Of a stretch of 64,000 nt of DNA, positions 48,062-57,432 are shown piece by piece. This DNA comes from Photorhabdus namnaonensis (GTDB lineage Bacteria > Pseudomonadota > Gammaproteobacteria > Enterobacterales > Enterobacteriaceae). Below the pieces are notes generated by a model. That model had not been told where the DNA came from. It saw only the letters and a program-made list of their open reading frames with translations, and made no database searches. The position numbers and the translations under genes were made by a program. How positions within the stretch are numbered: position 1 is the first letter of the stretch; every line of letters begins with the position of its first letter. The stretch is taken from positions 126,737-190,736 of the forward strand of contig NZ_LOIC01000072.1 of assembly GCF_001684335.1 (NCBI RefSeq). The letters run 5' to 3'.

Positions 48062-49354
48062 ATGGCACGTATTGTCATTGCAGCGGTCGCAACCCCTGGA
48101 CACGTCTATCCAATGTTAAAGGTCGCTCAATCACTAATCGCACAAGGACATCAGGTAACCGTATTTACCGGTGCGTTATTTCGCCAACAGGTGGAAGCTT
48201 TAAGCGCACAATTTGTCCCTTTTGATGAACAGATAGACTTTGACTATCGTCATTTAGAACAGCATTTCCCTGACCGTGCTCAACTTCCTCCGGGAAATGT
48301 GCAAATGGCACTGGCATTCAAAAATTTCTTCTCAGCTCCAATCCCAGTTCTTGACCGCCAATTACGGCAAATTATCCGTGAACAACAAGCAGATCTGCTT
48401 ATAGCCGAGAACTGCTTTTATGGCATATTACCCCTGCTGCAAGAAGAAAAAACCCATCGTATTCCAATGATAGTCATTGGCATAACACCTTTGGCTTACT
48501 CTTCGAAAGATTCAATTTTCTGGGGGCCACGTATCCCACCCGCGGTATTACCGCCAGAATTGACCCATGAACAACTCGTGGATGAAACCAACCAGCAACT
48601 CATAGCCGAAGTACAGGATAGCTTCAATGACGCATTAGTTCAGTCAGGAAGCTCTGCGTTAACCAGACCTTTCAACGATGAAGTAATTCTCAGTGCTGAT
48701 CGCTTTTTGCAACTATCAACTCTGGCATTTGAATACCCACGAGAAGGATTGCCTGATACAGTCCATTTTATTGGCCCCCTCCCCAATCCAGCACCGACAA
48801 CAACATCACCTCAATTATGGGAAGAAGATGATCCACGTCCATTGGTTATAGTTACTCAAGGTACTATCTCCAATACCGATTTAAATCAGTTGATTCTCCC
48901 CACATTGCGTGCACTGGCTACATTACCGATACGTATATTGGCAACCACCGGTGGCAGATCGGTAGAGACACTGAGTAAAGATCTACCCGAAAACGTGCGT
49001 ATTGAAGAATTTATTTCATTTGAGCACTGGCTGCCAAAAGCTTCACTGCTAATATCCAACGGAGGTTATGGAACCATCAATTATGCTCTCAGCCACGGGA
49101 CTCCGTTACTCATTGCAGATGCAGGAGAAGGCAAGCAGGAAGCGGCTTTTCGTGTTGTATGGGCTGGATGCGGTACTAATCTGGATACAGCACACCCCAC
49201 TGAATCTCAACTTAAACAAACAGTGGAAAATATGCTGAGTACAGACTTGTTTAAACAACGTGCGCAAATTGTCCAAAAAGATTACGCAAGACATGATGCA
49301 TTAGCAGCAATATCCCGTCACATAGAACAATTAATTCATTTATTTTTAACTTAA
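48062..49354 (+). CDS. GT1-family glycosyltransferase (MGT/UGT-like)
   Basis: 430 residues with a GT-B fold. The N-terminal acceptor domain begins IVIAAVATPGHVYPMLKVAQ; the C-terminal donor domain holds LVIVTQGTISNTDLNQLILP and the nucleotide-sugar site LISNGGYGTINYALSHGTPL, an HGGxGT-like box with Asn for His. Similar to macrolide and YjiC/UGT-type glycosyltransferases that decorate small secondary metabolites. The acceptor is unknown. GGAGTAAG ribosome site before ATG. Accessory gene between ycbX and the phage tail cluster; single-gene unit. Confidence 0.87.
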   Translation: MARIVIAAVATPGHVYPMLKVAQSLIAQGHQVTVFTGALFRQQVEALSAQFVPFDEQIDFDYRHLEQHFPDRAQLPPGNVQMALAFKNFFSAPIPVLDRQLRQIIREQQADLLIAENCFYGILPLLQEEKTHRIPMIVIGITPLAYSSKDSIFWGPRIPPAVLPPELTHEQLVDETNQQLIAEVQDSFNDALVQSGSSALTRPFNDEVILSADRFLQLSTLAFEYPREGLPDTVHFIGPLPNPAPTTTSPQLWEEDDPRPLVIVTQGTISNTDLNQLILPTLRALATLPIRILATTGGRSVETLSKDLPENVRIEEFISFEHWLPKASLLISNGGYGTINYALSHGTPLLIADAGEGKQEAAFRVVWAGCGTNLDTAHPTESQLKQTVENMLSTDLFKQRAQIVQKDYARHDALAAISRHIEQLIHLFLT

Positions 49355-49416
49355 CCTATTGAATTAAAATGATTATATTTATTTTGTGTCCCGATATTGA
49401 CCACATGTCGAGAAAT

Positions 49417-49439
49417 AGCCCTGATTTTCGGGGCTTTTA
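49417..49439 (+). terminator. Terminator after the glycosyltransferase gene
   Basis: AGCCC-TGATTTTCG-GGGCT stem followed by TTTAA, 60 bp after the stop codon. Confidence 0.75.
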
Positions 49440-49522
49440 ATATCCAAATTCAGGTAAGATAAAAAGTTCACGGAAACCCGTTTTATCGTATGGGTTTCTA
49501 CTACAAATAGAGGATAGATTTA

Positions 49523-49924
49523 ATGAAAAAATATATCTGCACGCTATTTTTACTTGTACTGACATCATTCAGCGTTTTTGCACAATCAACCAATTACTCA
49601 GTTTTACAAAAATCAATGCGGTCATGGCAACCACTATCAATCAGTGATAGCGGAGATGTCATTACACTAACGATGGATGAAGGTCAGGTAACAAGCGACA
49701 TTTATAAGTCAGTAATTAAGATGGGCGTATGTGGCCCAATCTGGCTGGGTGTCAAAAATTCATACTTGAAAAATACAAAAGAGATTCGTGTACTGAACAG
49801 ACATAACTATATTGGCTATGTTTTTGAAAATCCACGTTCATCATGTGATGACGTTGGCAAAGCAACAGATGATAATGTTGATCTTATCATTTTATCTCAC
49901 ACTCACGGTCACATGAATCGATAA
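49523..49924 (+). CDS. Secreted protein of unknown function, 133 aa
   Basis: Signal peptide MKKYICTLFLLVLTSFSVFA followed by mature QSTNYSVLQ. The mature part (~113 aa) has two Cys (GVCGPIW and SSCDDVG) that could pair, and no recognised domain. The segment DEGQVTSDIYKSVIKMGVCG is the most structured part. AGAGGA ribosome site precedes ATG 49523. It sits at the left edge of the P2-like tail cluster and could be cargo (moron) or an independent accessory gene. Confidence 0.7.
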   Translation: MKKYICTLFLLVLTSFSVFAQSTNYSVLQKSMRSWQPLSISDSGDVITLTMDEGQVTSDIYKSVIKMGVCGPIWLGVKNSYLKNTKEIRVLNRHNYIGYVFENPRSSCDDVGKATDDNVDLIILSHTHGHMNR

Positions 49925-49939
49925 TCTTTGTCAGTCTAA

Positions 49940-49977
49940 GAATAAGCCCAGTTTTCTGTCTCGGGCTTATTCGTTTT
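49940..49977. terminator. Bidirectional terminator at left edge of the tail cluster
   Basis: GAATAAGCCC (49940-49949) and GGGCTTATTC (49963-49972) form a perfect 10-bp stem followed by GTTTTC on the + strand. It separates the secreted-protein gene and the convergent ogr gene. Confidence 0.82.
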
Positions 49978-49980
49978 CAA

Positions 49981-50232
49981 TCAGAATCCAAACCCTATTT
50001 GCTCATCACCGTAATGACTGGCCGGAAATGCCATCTTTGGTAATTTAAAATTGGGTGGCAATTCTTGTTGATTGGGTGTACAGAGATAGCGTTCGACTGT
50101 TGTAATCGTTGTAAACGTACAGCCACAAAGGAGGTTTTGACATTGATGATAACTACGACGAGTTTCTTCACTCATCATTTCACTTGTGCGGGTTTTTGCT
50201 ACAGCATTGCAGCGGGGACATATAAACGCCAT
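49981..50232 (-). CDS. ogr: Ogr/Delta-type late gene activator
   Basis: 83 residues. Zinc-binding pattern CPRC...HQCQNLLCGC (Cys-x2-Cys ... Cys-x4-Cys) with the helix between, as in P2 Ogr (CPLCQHAAHARTS...YHQCQNVNC). These proteins bind TGT-N12-ACA boxes at about -55 and turn on the late tail, capsid and lysis promoters through the RNA polymerase alpha subunit. Follows gpD as in P2. A candidate target box lies at 51493-51510. Confidence 0.93.
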   Translation of the reverse strand: MAFICPRCNAVAKTRTSEMMSEETRRSYHQCQNLLCGCTFTTITTVERYLCTPNQQELPPNFKLPKMAFPASHYGDEQIGFGF

Positions 50233-50271
50233 GATATACCTCTAATCAGGGGTTTGCTTAATATAAGCATA

Positions 50272-51423
50272 TCATGACTTGTTATTATTTTTGCTATTTT
50301 CGTCACCCGCGCTCATTTCTGTGTTCTTAATTTTTAATTCAAGTTCCAGTGAAGTTGTATAGCCACTGTCACCAATATTATGCACCACCCTCGTGATTAC
50401 CCACCCTGATGAATCAATGACAGTTTTAAAGCCCATCACCTGAGCATACAGATCGGGATAAAGATCCGGGCGGCCTCTTGCGAGAGTAATGCTAAATTCG
50501 GCGGCTCCTCGTTGCAAAGCGGCCCATTTCGCCGCGGCAGCACGGCGGGCTATACGTTCTGTCTTAAAGGTTTGGCGCATCACATACACATTTCCCTCCG
50601 CACCTTCCAAATAATCGCCCTCTTTTTTACTTGATTTATTTGATGCTGTTGCCTTGGTTTTTGTGGATTGGTCAGGTTGACTCTTACGCTTCATCGTTGT
50701 TGCCGGTTTTTTACCAAAGCTCAAATCTAACCAATACGCTTTAACGCCGGTATAAGCGTCTCTGTCAGCCAGGCTAAAATTATGCTTATCGCCAGATTCA
50801 CGCTTGATAGTGATAATCGGCAATGGCTTACCGCTACGCGAAACACCTTGGCCGGGAATAATAAACAGCAACATGCCGTTTTTGATTGTTGCAATAGCAC
50901 CGAGCATTTCAGCCATGCGGCTCAAAAAACTAATATCGCTTTCATTGGTCTGGTCGGCGTGATCAATTTCAATATTCATTAACTGGCGACTAACGCCGGG
51001 CTTTAAATTGTATCGACCGGCAATGGCACTGACGACTTTTGCAACGGTGATATCGTGCCAGCTATATTCGCGTTTGACATTGAATTCTTGTCTAAAGTCG
51101 GCGGACCTGGCGGTTATAGTTAACTGGTCAGGTGGGCCACTGTGACTAATTTCATCGACTGTGAAAAAGCCCTTATGTATCAATGGCTCTCCTTGCCAGC
51201 CAATCGCAACAGAAATCTCAACACCCCTTGGTGGTAATGCGATTTTACCGTCTGAGTCGTCAATGACCAATTCAAGCGTATCCGCCTCAAAACCCCGATT
51301 ATCAGTCAATGAGAGTGAAATCAGTCGGTCATTCAGCGTGGTGATTTGCTGACCGCCAATCATCAGATCAAAAGCCGGTTGCTTGACGTATTCACTCGCC
51401 ATTAAATTATCAAGAAAACTCAT
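50272..51423 (-). CDS. gpD-like tail protein (P2 late control D)
   Basis: 383 residues, close to P2 gpD (387), the Mu gp44/T4 gp27-like hub protein of the baseplate on which the spike sits. EISHSGPPDQLTITARSADF and RMAEMLGAIATIKNGMLLFI are typical. 39 bp upstream of ogr on the same strand. Its promoter region is shared with the oppositely oriented sheath gene, unlike P2 where D follows U on the same strand. Confidence 0.93.
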   Translation of the reverse strand: MSFLDNLMASEYVKQPAFDLMIGGQQITTLNDRLISLSLTDNRGFEADTLELVIDDSDGKIALPPRGVEISVAIGWQGEPLIHKGFFTVDEISHSGPPDQLTITARSADFRQEFNVKREYSWHDITVAKVVSAIAGRYNLKPGVSRQLMNIEIDHADQTNESDISFLSRMAEMLGAIATIKNGMLLFIIPGQGVSRSGKPLPIITIKRESGDKHNFSLADRDAYTGVKAYWLDLSFGKKPATTMKRKSQPDQSTKTKATASNKSSKKEGDYLEGAEGNVYVMRQTFKTERIARRAAAAKWAALQRGAAEFSITLARGRPDLYPDLYAQVMGFKTVIDSSGWVITRVVHNIGDSGYTTSLELELKIKNTEMSAGDENSKNNNKS

Positions 51424-51492
51424 TACCCACCCAGTCCGATTTATTTCAGTTCATCATTGCCGCACGCGTGCGCGTAGACAATTGGCGGGCGT

Positions 51493-51510
51493 TGTCGCGG
51501 TTCCACGACA
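51493..51510 (+). promoter_or_regulatory. Ogr-type box in the D/FI divergent promoter region
   Basis: TGTCGCGGTTCCACGACA fits the P2 late-promoter signature TGT-N12-ACA. Its centre is ~80 bp from both the gpD and the gpFI start codons. A -10-like TATCACTAT lies near 51542-51550 for the rightward promoter. Since the site is dyad-symmetric it might serve both directions; that is inference. Confidence 0.65.
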
Positions 51511-51581
51511 CGCAGCACAACATGATTTTCTGTTGCCGAGCTATCACTATAGCAACATGTTCAATCATGAGAGTAAAAATC

Positions 51582-52760
51582 ATGGCCGCTTTTCACCACG
51601 GCGTATCTGTTACAGAAACAACAAAACTCAGTACGCTAATCCGGGATATTGATACATCTATCATCGGTGTCGTTTGCACTGCGGATGACGCCGATCCAGC
51701 CCTGTTTCCGCTAGACACGCCAACTTTAGTAACGCGTATTAACAGTGTGATTGGTAAAGCCGGAAAAACCGGGACGTTATACACCACATTGAAAGCCATT
51801 TCTGATCAGTGCAGCCCGAAAGTGATTGTTATTCGTGTTGCTGACGCAGCGAAACAAAAGTCAGGCGAAGATGCCAAAACACAAGATCAGCTTGTTATTG
51901 GTGGTGTTGGGGCTGATGGACGTTACACAGGTTTATATGCTCTGCTAACAGCCGAATCTAACGTGGGTGAACATCCGCGGATTCTAGCAGCCCCCGGACT
52001 TGATACGCAGCCCGTCGCGGCTCAACTAGCGATATTTGCTGAGAAGTTGCGGGCATTTGCATATATCGGCGCAAATGGCAATAAGACGCTTGCTGACGTG
52101 AAGAAGTACCGCGAAAACTTCAATCAGCGTGAACTGATGGTGATTTATCCCGATTTCATTACTTACAACAGCCAGTCAGGGAAAAATGAAACCATTCCGG
52201 CTACGGCGTTTGCTTTGGGGCTGCGGGCGCGTATTGATGCGGATCAAGGCTGGCATAAGTCATTATCAAACGTTGCCGTTAATGGGGTGCTTGGTATTTC
52301 TGCGGACATTTGGTGGACACTACAAGGCGCAGATACCGATGCTAACGATCTCAACTCCAAGGGCGTGACCACGTTGATTAAAAGAGATGGTTTTCGCTTC
52401 TGGGGTAATCGCACTTGCGACAGTGAAACTTATTTTTTTGAAGTCTATACCCGCACCGCGCAAATACTGGCAGATATGATTGCCGAAGCCCATTTCTCTT
52501 ATATTGATAAAACGCTAACACCCTCTCTCATCAAAGATGTGATCGATGGCATCAACAGAAAAGGGGTTCAACTAGTGACCGAGGGGAAGTTGTTGGGTTT
52601 TGAATGCTGGTATGACCCGGCAGACAATCCGAAAGAAAACCTGAGAGATGGTAAAGCGCATATTCGTTATAAATACACGCCGGTACCGCCATTAGAAAAT
52701 CTGCAACTTACGCAAACTTTCACGGATGAATATTTTGCTGTCTTTAATCAGTTGGGTTAA
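51582..52760 (+). CDS. gpFI-like contractile tail sheath protein
   Basis: 392 residues from ATG 51582 (MAAFHHGVSVTETTKLSTLI), which matches the P2 FI N-terminus MSDFHHGV; the frame is open upstream to 51468 but that part overlaps the Ogr box. KPRILG-like HPRILAAPGLDTQPVAAQL, GLRARIDADQGWHKSLSNVA, RDGFRFWGNRTC and VPPLENLQL are sheath hallmarks. It forms the contractile outer tube. First gene of the rightward FI-FII-E-T-U block. Confidence 0.95.
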   Translation: MAAFHHGVSVTETTKLSTLIRDIDTSIIGVVCTADDADPALFPLDTPTLVTRINSVIGKAGKTGTLYTTLKAISDQCSPKVIVIRVADAAKQKSGEDAKTQDQLVIGGVGADGRYTGLYALLTAESNVGEHPRILAAPGLDTQPVAAQLAIFAEKLRAFAYIGANGNKTLADVKKYRENFNQRELMVIYPDFITYNSQSGKNETIPATAFALGLRARIDADQGWHKSLSNVAVNGVLGISADIWWTLQGADTDANDLNSKGVTTLIKRDGFRFWGNRTCDSETYFFEVYTRTAQILADMIAEAHFSYIDKTLTPSLIKDVIDGINRKGVQLVTEGKLLGFECWYDPADNPKENLRDGKAHIRYKYTPVPPLENLQLTQTFTDEYFAVFNQLG

Positions 52761-52772
52761 GAGGATCACACA

Positions 52773-53285
52773 ATGGGTATGCCAAAAAAGTTATTCATGT
52801 TTGATACGTATATCAACGGTCAAACTTATCTAGGGCAAGTTGAAGAAGTCACCACGCCCAAACTCTCATTGAAAACCGAAGACTATCAAGGAGCCGGGAT
52901 GCCGGGATCAGTTGCTGTGCTCGTCGGCATGGATGGCGGGGCCCTTGATATGGATGTGACGATGGGTGGCATTGAAGCAGCATTATTGAAAACATGGGGC
53001 GGCACACTTGACAGTCTGCAATTGCGCTTTGCGGGTTCTTATTATGATGATGCAACCGCGCAAACTATCGCGTGTGAAATTCAGACGCGGGGGCGCTTTA
53101 CAGAGCTTGACTGGGGTTCGGCAAAAGCGGGTGACAACACGCAACATAAATACACGCTGAAAAACACGTATTGCAAAGTCACGATTGATAACAGTGAAGT
53201 ATTCGAAGTCGATATGTTGAACCTGGTTTGGAAAGTGGACGGCAAAGATTTACTTGAACAACACCGGGCCAATATCGGCCATTAA
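52773..53285 (+). CDS. gpFII-like major tail tube protein
   Basis: 170 residues, P2 FII length. Conserved start MGMPKKLFMFDTYINGQTYL and LKTEDYQGAGMPGSVAVLVG. It polymerises into the inner tube within the sheath. GAGGA 10 nt before ATG; 12 bp after the sheath gene, the standard pair order. Confidence 0.95.
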   Translation: MGMPKKLFMFDTYINGQTYLGQVEEVTTPKLSLKTEDYQGAGMPGSVAVLVGMDGGALDMDVTMGGIEAALLKTWGGTLDSLQLRFAGSYYDDATAQTIACEIQTRGRFTELDWGSAKAGDNTQHKYTLKNTYCKVTIDNSEVFEVDMLNLVWKVDGKDLLEQHRANIGH

Positions 53286-53350
53286 TCACAACCCTACTTT
53301 AATTTAATGGCGGTAATTACGCCAATTGGCCAATTGCAGGAGATTTAACC

Positions 53351-53805
53351 ATGTCAAAAACCATTACTCTTTCAGAGCCCTTGGAGCGTCACAACGGGGA
53401 AAAAATTACAGAGGTCACAATCACTGACACGATGAAGCAAGTGGGTGCCCTACGTGGGTTAAAACTGTACGACGTGATGACCAGTGATGTGAACTCGCTT
53501 ATTACCCTGTTACCCCGTGTGACACAGCCGCGTTTGACAGAAGCAGAGATTAATAGCATGGGTATTCAGGACTTTACACAACTGGCGAGCGGTGTTGCTG
53601 ATTTTTTAGCGCCGAGCTCGGAAGTCGATACGACCCAAACACGGGACGAAAAATAATTCCCTGTCCGCTTGTCGAAACCGACGAAATTATCGCGGATATC
53701 GCGACGGTTTTTCACTGGGCCCCGTCTGAATATGACGTTATGACCGTGCCTGAATTGCTGAAATGGCATGAGCGGGCGGCGGCACGCAATGGAAGTGATT
53801 CATGA
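53351..53805 (+). CDS. gpE+E' tail assembly chaperone, -1 frameshift
   Basis: Frame 0 encodes gpE (101 residues, 53351-53656). A -1 shift at T TTT TTA (53602-53608) continues from AGC 53608 to TGA 53803-53805, giving SAELGSRYDPNTGRKIIPCP then LVETDEIIADIATVFHWAP and PSEYDVMTVPELLKWHERAA, a classic E' domain. The two products chaperone the tape measure during tail assembly, like lambda G/GT. The E' stop overlaps the tape-measure start (ATGA). Coordinates cover the fusion form. Confidence 0.9.
53602..53608 (+). promoter_or_regulatory. Slippery heptamer for E/E' -1 frameshift
   Basis: T TTT TTA read as GAT TTT TTA in the gpE frame fits the X XXY YYZ rule exactly. P2 uses T TTT TTG at the same place. 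Confidence 0.85.
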
Positions 53806-56800
53806 CAGATCGTAATCTGAATATTCGGGTATCACTGAGCGCCGCTAATAAACTTTCTGTCCCTGTTGCTGCCGCAAGTCGTGCGGCGGCAGCGCTGGCG
53901 TCTCAAATCAAATCCACATCAGGCGACATTAAAAACTTAGCCAGTCAGGCAAAAACGTTTGACCGCTTAAGCGATGCTATTAAAAAAAACACAGAGGCTT
54001 ACGACAAGGAAAAAGCCAAAGTTAAAGAGCTGGTAGCGCAATTTCCGAAATTCAGGGAGCAGACCGAAGAACAGCGTAAAATCCTGCTTGCAGCAAGACA
54101 GGAACGGGATCGCTATGGCCGCACCTTGGCTAAAGAAAAGCAGAAATTGCAGGCCGTGGGTGAACAGATGGATAGGCATAATATTTCTATTCGTCAGAGT
54201 GATAATGTTACCGCTCAAATTACCCGTCGCACTGAAATTTACAATCAACAATTAGCCGAGCAACAACGGCGGCTAAATGCCGTTACACGCGCTCAGAGTA
54301 GCTATAGCAAAGCCAAAGAGATGCGCGGGAAGCTTGCCACGGCGGGGGCCGCTGCAACCGCGGGCAGCGCGGGCTTTTTGTATGCGTCATCTCGCATCAT
54401 GGCACCCGGTCTGGATTTCGATGAGGGCATGTCGGGCGTTCAAGCGCTGACACGTCTCGATAAAAATGATCCTCGCCTAAAAATGCTCAGAGAACAAGCC
54501 AGAGCGCTGGGGGCCAGCACGGCATTTACGGCAACGGATGCCGCGGCGGGTCAGAAATTTTTGGCGATGGCGGGTTTTACCCCGGAATCTATTAAAGCAG
54601 CATTACCGGGCGTACTAAACATGGCATTAGCCGGGGATGTTGATCTGGGTGAAGCGGCTGATATTGGCTCAAACGTGCTGACCCAGTTCAAACTCAACGC
54701 CGATCAGATGGACCGGGTGTCTGACGTTCTGACTGCGACTTTTACCCGTAGCAATACTGATTTACGGCAACTTGGCGAAGCGATGACCTATGCCGGGCCA
54801 GTGGCTGCCGACCTAGGTGTTAGTCTAGAAAGTATGGCGGCGATGGCGGCAATGATGGCCGCAAATGGCATGCGCGGCTCGATGGCGGGAACTGCTTTGA
54901 GAGGGGGATTATCGCGCCTTGTTGCGCCAGTTGGCGCGGGCGCGGATGCCATGAAGGCGATGGGGATTAAGGTCAGCGGAGCAAATGGTAAGCTGAGGGA
55001 TATGGGCGATATCCTAAAAGAAGTGGCGCAAAAACTTCGCAAATATGATCAGGCCAGCCAGATCCGTATCAAAAAAGACATCTTCGGTGAAGAAGCAATG
55101 GTCGGCATGGGCGCTGTGCTAGAAGGTACCCAAAACGGTAAATATGACGAACAGAAAAAAGCCAACAAAAATTCGAAGGGTGAAGCCGAAAAAGTTGCAA
55201 AAGTCAAAATCGATAACCTAAAAGGCGATCTCAAGCAACTAAAATCAGCGTGGGAAGATTTAGTGATACAAATGGAGGAGAGTGTTGACTCTCCGTTCCG
55301 AAAACTAACGCAAGGACTGACAAAGGTTATTGCTCGTGTTGATGACTGGATGAAAGCCAATCCCAAATTAACTTATGCACTGATGGTTGGCACGCTGGTT
55401 ATCGTGACGCTTGTCGGTGCGCTAGGGGCGCTTGCGCTAGCGGCCGCTGCCGTTATCGTGCCCTTAGCTGCAATGAAACTCAGTCTGTTTATGCTGACTG
55501 GCGGGGGCGGGATTGGCAAGTTAATTCCGTCAGTCGGCAGATTAACGGGCGGCTTGAAGGGACTATTACCGTCACTGGGCGGCGTAAGCAGAAGCGTTAA
55601 AGGTTGGGGGCCTATTTTCAAAAATAGCAGTGCGGCGCTAAGTCGCCTTGGCAGTCAACTCGCAACAAGCGGGGCAAATGGGTTTAAAACATTATCTGGC
55701 GGAGCGGCGGCGGCAGGACGTGGGGTTGCGATGGCGTTCACACAGCCAGTAGCAACGATGTCTATGCTGTTTAGCGGGTTAAAGAGCTCGGTTTCTTCGG
55801 CGTTCGGCGCATTGCGGAGCGGCGGAACAGTGGCAATTAGGGCACTGATGAGCGGGTTTTCGCTGTTACTCAGTCCACTTGGTCTACTAGTTGTTGCTAT
55901 TGTCGGCGCTGCGATATTGATCTGGAAATATTGGGAACCCATTAAAGCGTTTTTTAGCGGTTTTTTTGAAGGGCTGATGAAGGGATTAGCGCCTATTAAA
56001 GAAGCATTTAAGCCCCTCGCTTTTATTTTTGATGGCATTGCCAGTGCTGTTAAAAAGGTGTGGGACTGGTTCACGAAACTATTTGAGCCTGTCAATACTA
56101 CATCCGAAAATCTCAAAGCCTGCACAGAAGCCGGTAAAACGTTCGGTGAAATTGTGGGTGCTGCAATCAGCGCCCTCATGTTACCCATCACCGCGGTAGC
56201 AAAGGGCCTCGGTTTTATACTTGAAAAATTGGGTGCCATTCCCGATGCAACAAAAGCCGCAGCCGAAGCTGCCGATGCAATGAACAACAAACCCGTCAAG
56301 GTCTCAGATAGCACATCTAAGAAACTGGATGAAATGGGTGAAAAAGTCAAACAACTCGTCGTGCCGGGTTGGGCCAACGGCATTCTCCCGGCACTGGGAG
56401 ATAAAACAAAAGGCATTATTAATAAAGTCAAAGCTGCCGCCAGTGCTGCGGAAAAGAAAAAACTTAAGCAGGACACTTCGACAGGTGATAGCAACATACC
56501 TGCATATGGTACACAAGTTTATACTCCTAAAGGGGATAAAAAGAATAGTAAAAATTCAAGTGGAGGAGCCGCAAATACATCATTGCCAAATACCGGTACA
56601 GCGTCACTCGCTGATGCTAATAAACTGGGTGAGATTGTCTTTAAGAACCACCCCGCAGTGACGGCGATTGACGGCGCGTATCGTGAACCACAACTAAATG
56701 TACCGCGTGCGTCATTGTTATCTCGACTCAAAGATTCTGCGATGGGGCTTGCCAGTGCCGTGCTGCCTGAACCTCAACCGGCATTTGCCGGCATTCCGGT

Positions 56801-56993
56801 ACCGATTGATCTGAACGGAAACAGAAATAGTGAACGGCAAAGAGCAAGTGACAATTACACTTTTGAGCTTAATTTCTACGGTATTGATATGCGCGACAGC
56901 AAAGCGCTGGGTGACTTAGTAAAAGAAAAGATAAGTGAACTGATGCGAGAAACTAACACTCGCCGCCGTTCCCGTTTAACTGATGGAGATTAA
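53802..56993 (+). CDS. gpT-like tail tape-measure protein
   Basis: 1063 residues, the longest gene of the cluster. N-terminal ~150 residues form a coiled coil (KEKAKVKELVAQFPKFREQT). TP901-type tape-measure core: ASTAFTATDAAAGQKFLAMA and GMRGSMAGTALRGGLSRL. Two hydrophobic stretches at ~525-560 and ~685-710 would enter the target membrane. Length sets tail length. P2 gpT is ~815, so this tail should be longer. Starts in the E' stop. Confidence 0.94.
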   Translation: MTDRNLNIRVSLSAANKLSVPVAAASRAAAALASQIKSTSGDIKNLASQAKTFDRLSDAIKKNTEAYDKEKAKVKELVAQFPKFREQTEEQRKILLAARQERDRYGRTLAKEKQKLQAVGEQMDRHNISIRQSDNVTAQITRRTEIYNQQLAEQQRRLNAVTRAQSSYSKAKEMRGKLATAGAAATAGSAGFLYASSRIMAPGLDFDEGMSGVQALTRLDKNDPRLKMLREQARALGASTAFTATDAAAGQKFLAMAGFTPESIKAALPGVLNMALAGDVDLGEAADIGSNVLTQFKLNADQMDRVSDVLTATFTRSNTDLRQLGEAMTYAGPVAADLGVSLESMAAMAAMMAANGMRGSMAGTALRGGLSRLVAPVGAGADAMKAMGIKVSGANGKLRDMGDILKEVAQKLRKYDQASQIRIKKDIFGEEAMVGMGAVLEGTQNGKYDEQKKANKNSKGEAEKVAKVKIDNLKGDLKQLKSAWEDLVIQMEESVDSPFRKLTQGLTKVIARVDDWMKANPKLTYALMVGTLVIVTLVGALGALALAAAAVIVPLAAMKLSLFMLTGGGGIGKLIPSVGRLTGGLKGLLPSLGGVSRSVKGWGPIFKNSSAALSRLGSQLATSGANGFKTLSGGAAAAGRGVAMAFTQPVATMSMLFSGLKSSVSSAFGALRSGGTVAIRALMSGFSLLLSPLGLLVVAIVGAAILIWKYWEPIKAFFSGFFEGLMKGLAPIKEAFKPLAFIFDGIASAVKKVWDWFTKLFEPVNTTSENLKACTEAGKTFGEIVGAAISALMLPITAVAKGLGFILEKLGAIPDATKAAAEAADAMNNKPVKVSDSTSKKLDEMGEKVKQLVVPGWANGILPALGDKTKGIINKVKAAASAAEKKKLKQDTSTGDSNIPAYGTQVYTPKGDKKNSKNSSGGAANTSLPNTGTASLADANKLGEIVFKNHPAVTAIDGAYREPQLNVPRASLLSRLKDSAMGLASAVLPEPQPAFAGIPVPIDLNGNRNSERQRASDNYTFELNFYGIDMRDSKALGDLVKEKISELMRETNTRRRSRLTDGD

Positions 56994-56997
56994 TTTT

Positions 56998-57432
56998 ATG
57001 ATGATGATTTATGGCATGTTTGTTTTTATGTTGAATACCACGCCCTATCAGTCGCTCAGTCGCGAAATGGCCTGGCGGCATGTGAAAAATGATCGGGTTG
57101 GGAAATCCGCGAAGTGGCAATATATCGGGGCCGGTGAAGACAGTATTACGTTAGACGGAGTACTTTATCCAGAAGTTACAGGGGGCGATATTTCTCTTGA
57201 AGCCCTGAGAACGCTGGCGTACGCGGGCAGGGCATGGCCGCTAATCGAGGGCACAGGCATGATCTATGGCATGTTTGTGATTGAGAGCCTAAATGAAACC
57301 CGCACTGAATTTTTTTCAGATGGTAAAGCCCGAAAAATTGAATTTACTTTATCACTGAAAAAAGTCAGTGAAGATATTCGAGAGGGCTTAAGCAATATTA
57401 CTGCTGATGACCTACTTAATATTGTTAAATAA
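56998..57432 (+). CDS. gpU-like tail completion protein
   Basis: 144 residues from ATG 56998 with GGAG 9 nt upstream (an in-frame ATG at 56983 lies inside that site). MMMIYGMFVFMLNTTPYQSL and RVGKSAKWQYIGAG match P2 gpU. It is a tail tip/terminator component. Last gene of the rightward block. Confidence 0.92.
   Translation: MMMIYGMFVFMLNTTPYQSLSREMAWRHVKNDRVGKSAKWQYIGAGEDSITLDGVLYPEVTGGDISLEALRTLAYAGRAWPLIEGTGMIYGMFVIESLNETRTEFFSDGKARKIEFTLSLKKVSEDIREGLSNITADDLLNIVK

Noticed and set aside
51468-51581. Earlier start for the sheath gene
   Set aside because: The extra N-terminus has no family counterpart and would run through the Ogr-type box; ATG 51582 gives the P2-like FHHGV start.
55655-56497. 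280-codon frame antisense to the tape-measure gene
   Set aside because: Low-complexity Ala/Ser/Pro/Leu composition typical of the reverse strand of a coiled-coil-rich gene; no start signal or homology.
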